In this document: in pieces, positions 7,304-7,833 of the stretch | Position numbering within the stretch: position 1 is the first letter of the stretch | Layout: every line of letters begins with the position of its first letter | NCBI GenBank assembly: GCA_019244985.1 | Contig: JAFASB010000131.1 | Coordinates: 1 to 7,833, forward strand | Source: Acidimicrobiia bacterium | GTDB taxonomy: Bacteria > Actinomycetota > Acidimicrobiia > Acidimicrobiales > AC-14 | Direction: 5' to 3' | Length of the DNA: 7,833 nt | Notes under the pieces: generated by a model | Database searches by the model: none | What the model was told of the DNA's origin: nothing | Seen by the model: only the letters and a program-made list of their open reading frames with translations | Program-made: the position numbers and the translations under genes

Positions 7304-7833
7304 CGAATGGCCCTCATACGGCGACGCCGGGAACCCGAGACCATCGCGAGGCCGAGCACGACCAGGGACAGTGCGCCGGTGACGAGCCCCCTGATCTGTG
7401 CCCCCGCGAAGGCCAGTGGGGCGCTCGAAGTCGCAGGCGTCGCGCCCGTCCCCGGTGATGCGACGGTTCCCGTCCCTCCACCGCCCGTCGACCCGCCGCT
7501 CGTGGTCGAGGCGGCGATGGTGAACGGATAGGTATCCGTCACCGACGCCCCCGACAACGTCAGAGTGTGCGACCCGGCGGCCAGGTCACTTGGAAGCGTG
7601 ACGGTGGCGAGGACCGAGCCACTGCCGTCAGCGGTGACCGTCGTCAGCGTGACGGGCGTCGAATGGACCGTGATCGTCACCGACTCGTTGGGAGTGAAGC
7701 CCGACGCCGACAGGTGGAGCTGTTGGCCGGGCGTCAGCGTGGCGTTCTGCGCCAACGAGTTGCCCGCCGAATCGGTGACGCCGACGGAGCCGCCGGGTGC
7801 GGTCGTCGTGGTGGTTCCCGTCGCGATCGTCGT
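7300..7833 (-). CDS. Cell-surface protein, Ig-like domain plus LAFAG/membrane/Arg tail (5' end outside window)
   Basis: The frame is open from the right edge to a TGA at 7300-7302, giving 177 visible residues with the start lying beyond the window. The first visible residues are a Thr-rich spacer. An Ig-like or beta-sandwich domain follows (about 20-108), with the pattern G-x-L-x-x-G-Q then SASGFTPNESVTITVHSTPV and DLAAGSHTLTLSG, which is common in exported actinobacterial proteins. Next come a Gly/Ser/Thr linker (109-139), LAFAG (140-144), a hydrophobic helix (about 147-167) and a basic tail, RRRRMRAIR. This layout is that of a cell-wall sorting signal; the LAxTG motif of class E sortases would have Thr where Ala143 stands, so the protein may be sortase-processed or simply membrane-anchored. 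Its stop overlaps the pstB start (ATGA), so it belongs to the same transcript. Its function is not recognisable; a surface adhesin or binding-protein role is inference. Confidence 0.85.
   Translation of the reverse strand, partial: TTIATGTTTTTAPGGSVGVTDSAGNSLAQNATLTPGQQLHLSASGFTPNESVTITVHSTPVTLTTVTADGSGSVLATVTLPSDLAAGSHTLTLSGASVTDTYPFTIAASTTSGGSTGGGGTGTVASPGTGATPATSSAPLAFAGAQIRGLVTGALSLVVLGLAMVSGSRRRRMRAIR
7311..7315 (-). promoter_or_regulatory. Ribosome binding site for pstB (GAGGG)
   Basis: GAGGG lies seven bases before the ATG at 7303, inside the last codons of the upstream surface-protein gene. Together with the ATGA overlap it fixes the pstB start, even though this start gives a somewhat long N-terminus. 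Confidence 0.6.

Noticed and set aside
6620..7531. Plus-strand open frame of about 303 codons opposite pstB and the surface-protein gene.
   Set aside because: Composition is typical of antisense shadows, it spans two well-supported minus-strand genes, and no motif is visible.
7753..7755. TTG as a possible start giving a 151-residue surface protein.
   Set aside because: The frame remains open to the window edge, the TTG lies just where the Ig-like domain begins and no signal peptide follows it, so the real start is outside the window.
1..7833. Search by eye for terminators, promoters, tRNA genes, CRISPR arrays and insertion sequences.
   Set aside because: Genes overlap or nearly touch throughout, I saw no hairpin followed by a T-run, no spaced direct repeats and no transposase-like frame.

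Overview
The window is a single densely packed minus-strand operon from a high-GC bacterium, read from the right edge to the left edge. It carries a complete phosphate-type ABC importer (Pst) and the genes for cell-surface proteins on both sides of it. The GC-rich sequence, GTG starts, Ig-like 'GFTPNES' repeat, LAxTG-like tail and Arg-rich C-terminal anchors suggest a Gram-positive actinobacterium (Actinomycetota). An acidimicrobial or related lineage would fit, but the sequence does not settle the genus.

In order of transcription: (1) 7833-7300, the 3' end of a surface protein with an Ig-like domain, a Gly/Thr/Ser linker, an LAFAG motif, a membrane helix and an Arg tail; (2) 7303-6461, PstB ATPase; (3) 6456-5440, PstC permease; (4) 5459-4386, PstA permease with two extra N-terminal membrane helices; (5) 4389-2740, a PstS phosphate-binding protein anchored by a C-terminal membrane helix rather than a lipid; (6) 2743-26, a 905-residue exported protein with a Cys-rich N-terminal domain, a degenerate PstS-like domain and a C-terminal membrane anchor; (7) 29 to beyond the left edge, the first nine codons of a further gene.

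The genes are joined by ATGA or GTGA four-base overlaps, by a 20-base overlap (pstC/pstA) or by a four-base gap (pstB/pstC), so translational coupling is likely. No intergenic stretch exists for a promoter or terminator. The controlling promoter and any Pho box must lie to the right of the window, and no phoU is present here. The order B-C-A-S is the reverse of the common S-C-A-B layout in the position of PstS and PstB.

The most interesting point is that the operon encodes two PstS-fold proteins. One has a near-canonical binding site with unusual His and Glu substitutions. The other, gene 6, keeps the fold-level pattern along its whole length but has lost the recognisable phosphate-binding residues. 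Together with the shared C-terminal anchoring of three of the proteins, this suggests a membrane-tethered surface assembly around a Pst importer, rather than an ordinary phosphate transporter with unrelated neighbours. No stretch above 300 bases lacks a gene.
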